Source: JANXVR01 sp034667405 (GTDB lineage: Bacteria > Actinomycetota > UBA4738 > HRBIN12). Taken from it: a stretch of DNA of 64,000 bases. The stretch covers positions 27,075 to 91,074 of the forward strand of contig JAXDJX010000006.1 in assembly GCA_034667405.1 (NCBI GenBank), in the 5' to 3' direction. Each line of letters begins with the position of its first letter. Within the stretch, counting starts at the first letter, position 1. Below the pieces are notes generated by a model that made no database searches, was not told the DNA's origin, and saw nothing but the letters and a program-made list of their open reading frames with translations. Made by a program: the position numbers and the translations under genes. Shown piece by piece: positions 61,528 through 64,000 of this stretch.

Positions 61528-61930
61528 ATGGGTACCGACGCTGAGATGGGCAGGCCGGAAGCCTTCGGAACCAGCATCGCGCCGTGGCTTCCCGTCGACG
61601 ACGCGCAGAAGGCGGTGGAGTTCTACAAGGCCGCCTTCGGCGCGGTGGAGCTCTACCGACTCGACAGCGAAGGCGGCCTCGAAGTCGCACAACTCTCCGT
61701 CGGGGGCGCGGTGTTCTGGGTGCAAGACGACATCGACGCCGGTTCCGAGTCTCGAGGGACGGCATCGATCCGGATGATCCTCTCCGTCGCGGATCCGGAC
61801 GCAGTCTTCGCAAGCGGTCGCTGCCGGGGCTGTCGAGGTTTCTCCTGTGGCCGAAGCTCACGGCTGGCGAACGGGACGCATCACCGATCCGTTCGGCTAC
61901 GACTGGGAGATCAGCAGACAGCTCACCTGA
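61528..61930 (+). pseudogene. VOC/glyoxalase-like protein, interrupted by a frameshift
   Basis: The N-terminal half (from ATG 61528) is a PhnB-like VOC domain (SIAPWLPVDDAQKAVEFYKAAFG...). In the same frame it runs on into unrelated sequence after ...VADPDAVFAS near 61814. The +1 frame resumes it exactly: VAAGAVEVSPVAEAHGWRTG and TDPFGYDWEISRQLT to a TGA at 61930. The break lies at about 61814-61818 and fits a 2-nt loss or a 1-nt gain. The conserved C-terminal metal site (FGYDWEI) argues for a recent or artificial break. It is convergent with the next gene, with no gap. Confidence 0.75.
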
Positions 61931-62680
61931 CTACTGCGTCGCCAGCGCCAGCCTGGAACGGAGCACGCGCAGCGCTTCTTCGTCGCCGGAGCGTGTCACA
62001 CACTCATCCCCCAGGCGTCCCCAGAGCCACAGCAGGAGGTGGGAGGGATCACCTTCGACGGTCGCATCCCCACCTCCTGCGTCTTCGGCGACTGTCACCG
62101 ACTCCTTCTGGAGCGTGACGCCCCAGGTTCGCCCACCGGTGGAGAGGGCAACGCGCTGGCCCGTGGCAGCGTCGTCGGCATCCTCCGACCAGTCGCCTTC
62201 GAGCATGATGACCAGGATCTCGTCGATGCCATCGAGCGCCAATCCGGGGTTCACCGGTGTCGGCGTTCCGTTGGCGGATTCCGCGTCGACGCGGTGGACC
62301 GCGGTCTCATGCGCCATCCGCCTTGCCCAGAACCCGACGGTCTGATCCGGGGGCCACCACGTCGCGGACGGCGAGGTGGGTTCGCTCGCGCCGAACATCT
62401 CCAGCAGACGCGCATGGGCATCGCCGAACCAGTCGATGGGGTCACGGTCGACCGGCCATTCAGGCGGCCACGGTTCCGGCGCGTGTCCGAGCGCGGTGCA
62501 CGCGATCTTGTGCTCGTACACCTGCGCGACGTGGGAGACGAGCTCGCGGACCGTCCACCCCGGACACGTAGGGACCTCGGCAGACAGGTTCCCGTTCGCC
62601 GACGCTGCCAGCAGGTCGCCATCCCGCCGGACGTGTTCGACGAACGTCGTGTAGTTCATCGGTCGAGCATAGCTGGGCAT
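61931..62680 (-). CDS. Maleylpyruvate isomerase/mycothiol-dependent family (DinB-like) protein
   Basis: A 249-residue protein of the actinobacterial TIGR03083 family (DinB-fold, mycothiol-type). It starts with the helix YTTFVEHVRRDGDLLAA, then CPGWTVRELVSHVAQVYEH, the metal/thiol-site histidines, WARRMAHETAVHRVDAE, and a C-terminal domain (LLLWLWGRLGDE...). ATG 62680 is used (GAGGA 9 nt before it); ATG 62659 lacks a ribosome site. The reaction is unknown; the family supports an actinobacterial origin. Confidence 0.85.
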   Translation of the reverse strand: MPSYARPMNYTTFVEHVRRDGDLLAASANGNLSAEVPTCPGWTVRELVSHVAQVYEHKIACTALGHAPEPWPPEWPVDRDPIDWFGDAHARLLEMFGASEPTSPSATWWPPDQTVGFWARRMAHETAVHRVDAESANGTPTPVNPGLALDGIDEILVIMLEGDWSEDADDAATGQRVALSTGGRTWGVTLQKESVTVAEDAGGGDATVEGDPSHLLLWLWGRLGDECVTRSGDEEALRVLRSRLALATQ

Positions 62681-62711
62681 CAATGATCTTCGAGGACGGG
62701 CAGACCCAGCG

Positions 62712-64000
62712 TTATGGGCGCGCCGGCGTCGGGCAGTCCGCAGCGTTCGAGTGCGGACCATCGGGGGTCTCCGCGCTGTATGCCTCCGTGACGAAGACGG
62801 CAACGTGGTAGCCGGCGATCTGTGACGCGGACACCCGCTTCAGCGGCAGGCTCCCGAAGTACTTCGAGACCACGGAGGCCTCGTCCTGATGACCGGGCGC
62901 GTACGCGATGACCGAACCCTTGACCCCAGAACCGAACGTGGCATACGGGATGATCCCCGAGGCGATGATGAAGCCGGCTTGCGAAGCGATCGTTTCGACG
63001 CCCGCGGCTTTACCACCCGATGAATGATCGACGACCGGCAATTCGATGTTCGCTTCTGAGATCGAGACACCGCCACCGAACGCAACGCCGGTCTGCGCGG
63101 GGAGGGGACGGCCCTCGCGGAGGGCCGCGAAGAGTTGCTGGGCCGAAGGATCGACCTTGAGGACGTCGAGTGGGATCGGAGACCATGACGGCTGCGCGGT
63201 GGTCGGAGTCGCGGGAACGTCGCGGAAGATGACGTCGCCGGTGCTCACCCCTTGGAGCTGGCCCGTGAGGTAGACGAGATCGGCTATGGACAGCTCGGAG
63301 TCGCGCCTGAGGTTCGACAACACGGGGTCGACCATGGCGGGTAAGCGCAGGATCTCACTCGGTTGCAACAGCTTGTTGAGCACCGTACGCAGGAACGCCT
63401 GCTGACGCCCGATCCGTCCGAAGTCGGGGATCGCGTCACACGGCAGACTTCGGGAGCGAACGTACGACAACGCCTGCACGCCGTTCAGATGCTGACACCC
63501 GGGCTTGAGGTCGAGCCCGGTGTTCAGGTCGACGACGTGACCAACCTCACTCACGTAGACCTGTGTTGAACCGCTCGCGGAATCCTGAGTCAGCCAACCC
63601 GGCGTGTTGACGTCGTAGGGAGGGATGCACATGTCGACGCCGCCGACCGTGTCGACGACGTTCTGAAACCCGGCGAGATCGACATAGAGGAAATGACTGA
63701 TCTTCAGGCCGGTTAGGTCGTGGATGGTCTTCGCAACCGATACCGGGCCTCCGTTGTAGATCCCTCCTTCGAACGACGCGTTGATCTTGTTCTCCCCCTT
63801 GCCGGGGATGTTCACCCACAGGTCGCGCGGGAACGAGAGGATCGTCGTCTTCTGACCAACCTGAGTGTGGACGAGCATGATCACGTCGGAGCGCGCCGAT
63901 CCGCCGATGTCCGTGTTGTTCCCGAAGTTCGCTTGCTCGTCCTTGGTGAGGTTGGAACGAGAATCAGATCCGAGGATCAGGTAGTTGCACGCCTGATTCG
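62712..64000 (-). CDS. LCP (LytR-CpsA-Psr) family glycopolymer transferase, N-terminus cut by the window edge
   Basis: The frame is open through the right edge: residues before the visible Met read NYLILGSDSRSN, the start of the LCP domain. Conserved arginines and aspartates follow (SARSDVIMLVH, SFPRDLWVNIPG, YVDLAGFQNVVDTVGGVDM, HLNGVQALSYVRSRS...D.GRIGRQQ). A C-terminal LytR_C domain is present (~last 130 visible residues, VVDHSSGGKAAGVETIASQAGF...YAPGHQDEASVV). LCP enzymes attach undecaprenyl-linked glycopolymers to peptidoglycan, which fits the surface-glycan theme. The signal anchor lies beyond the window. Confidence 0.93.
   Translation of the reverse strand, partial: NQACNYLILGSDSRSNLTKDEQANFGNNTDIGGSARSDVIMLVHTQVGQKTTILSFPRDLWVNIPGKGENKINASFEGGIYNGGPVSVAKTIHDLTGLKISHFLYVDLAGFQNVVDTVGGVDMCIPPYDVNTPGWLTQDSASGSTQVYVSEVGHVVDLNTGLDLKPGCQHLNGVQALSYVRSRSLPCDAIPDFGRIGRQQAFLRTVLNKLLQPSEILRLPAMVDPVLSNLRRDSELSIADLVYLTGQLQGVSTGDVIFRDVPATPTTAQPSWSPIPLDVLKVDPSAQQLFAALREGRPLPAQTGVAFGGGVSISEANIELPVVDHSSGGKAAGVETIASQAGFIIASGIIPYATFGSGVKGSVIAYAPGHQDEASVVSKYFGSLPLKRVSASQIAGYHVAVFVTEAYSAETPDGPHSNAADCPTPARP

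Overview
The window is high-GC DNA, densely coded, with many GTG/TTG starts and 4-nt ATGA/GTGA gene overlaps. A mycothiol-type DinB/maleylpyruvate isomerase protein, a ~1,600-residue NAD-glutamate dehydrogenase, an LCP glycopolymer transferase, NarL/LuxR response regulators and two DUF1996 secreted proteins point to a free-living actinobacterium (Actinomycetota), probably a poorly sampled soil or water lineage. No tRNA, rRNA, CRISPR array, insertion sequence or prophage was recognised.

Layout. (1) 1-11,000 is mostly metabolism: a TusA-like/ferritin-like fusion, an EamA exporter, an MBL-fold hydrolase, the giant glutamate dehydrogenase, a homocysteine methyltransferase/MTHFR fusion and an OsmC protein. 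(2) 11,000-18,815 is a secreted and signalling block: a beta-helix/PKD protein, DUF1996 protein 1, a soluble histidine kinase, two NarL-type regulators and a Wzz-like chain-length protein. (3) 18,812-33,069 is a tightly overlapping operon for a surface glycan: sugar aminotransferase, two epimerases, polymerase (Wzy), flippase (Wzx), GT4, priming sugar transferase, PIG-L deacetylase, FemAB/GNAT and VanZ. It also carries an HPr-kinase-like P-loop protein, an RtcB-like protein lacking key residues, a methyltransferase-like protein and an APH-like phosphotransferase. A convergent UDP-sugar dehydrogenase reads with a frameshift. (4) 34,683-37,199 holds DUF1996 protein 2 and a pseudo-receiver/transmembrane/Gly-Asn-rich protein. 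(5) 37,238-47,903 is mixed: amidinotransferase-fold hydrolase, SerC, class III aminotransferase, three exported proteins (lipoprotein, metallophosphatase, phosphodiester glycosidase), an orphan alpha-oxoamine synthase, a TPR protein and an MFS exporter. (6) 48,103-52,589 holds a GGDEF-EAL protein and a PBP4-type carboxypeptidase. (7) 52,603-60,692 is a branched-chain amino acid operon on the minus strand (small unknown gene, ilvB, ilvN, ilvC, leuA, leuB, cimA), preceded by a promoter, a V-L-V-L-I leader peptide and a terminator, i.e. an attenuator. (8) The end holds a PrmC-related methyltransferase, a frameshifted VOC protein, a mycothiol-family protein and the start-truncated LCP gene.

How it fits together (inference): the kinase/regulator block probably controls the glycan operon and the flanking secreted proteins, which share an ACGTAGGGG-like upstream motif. 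The most unusual content is the RtcB-like plus HPrK-like pair inside a glycan operon.
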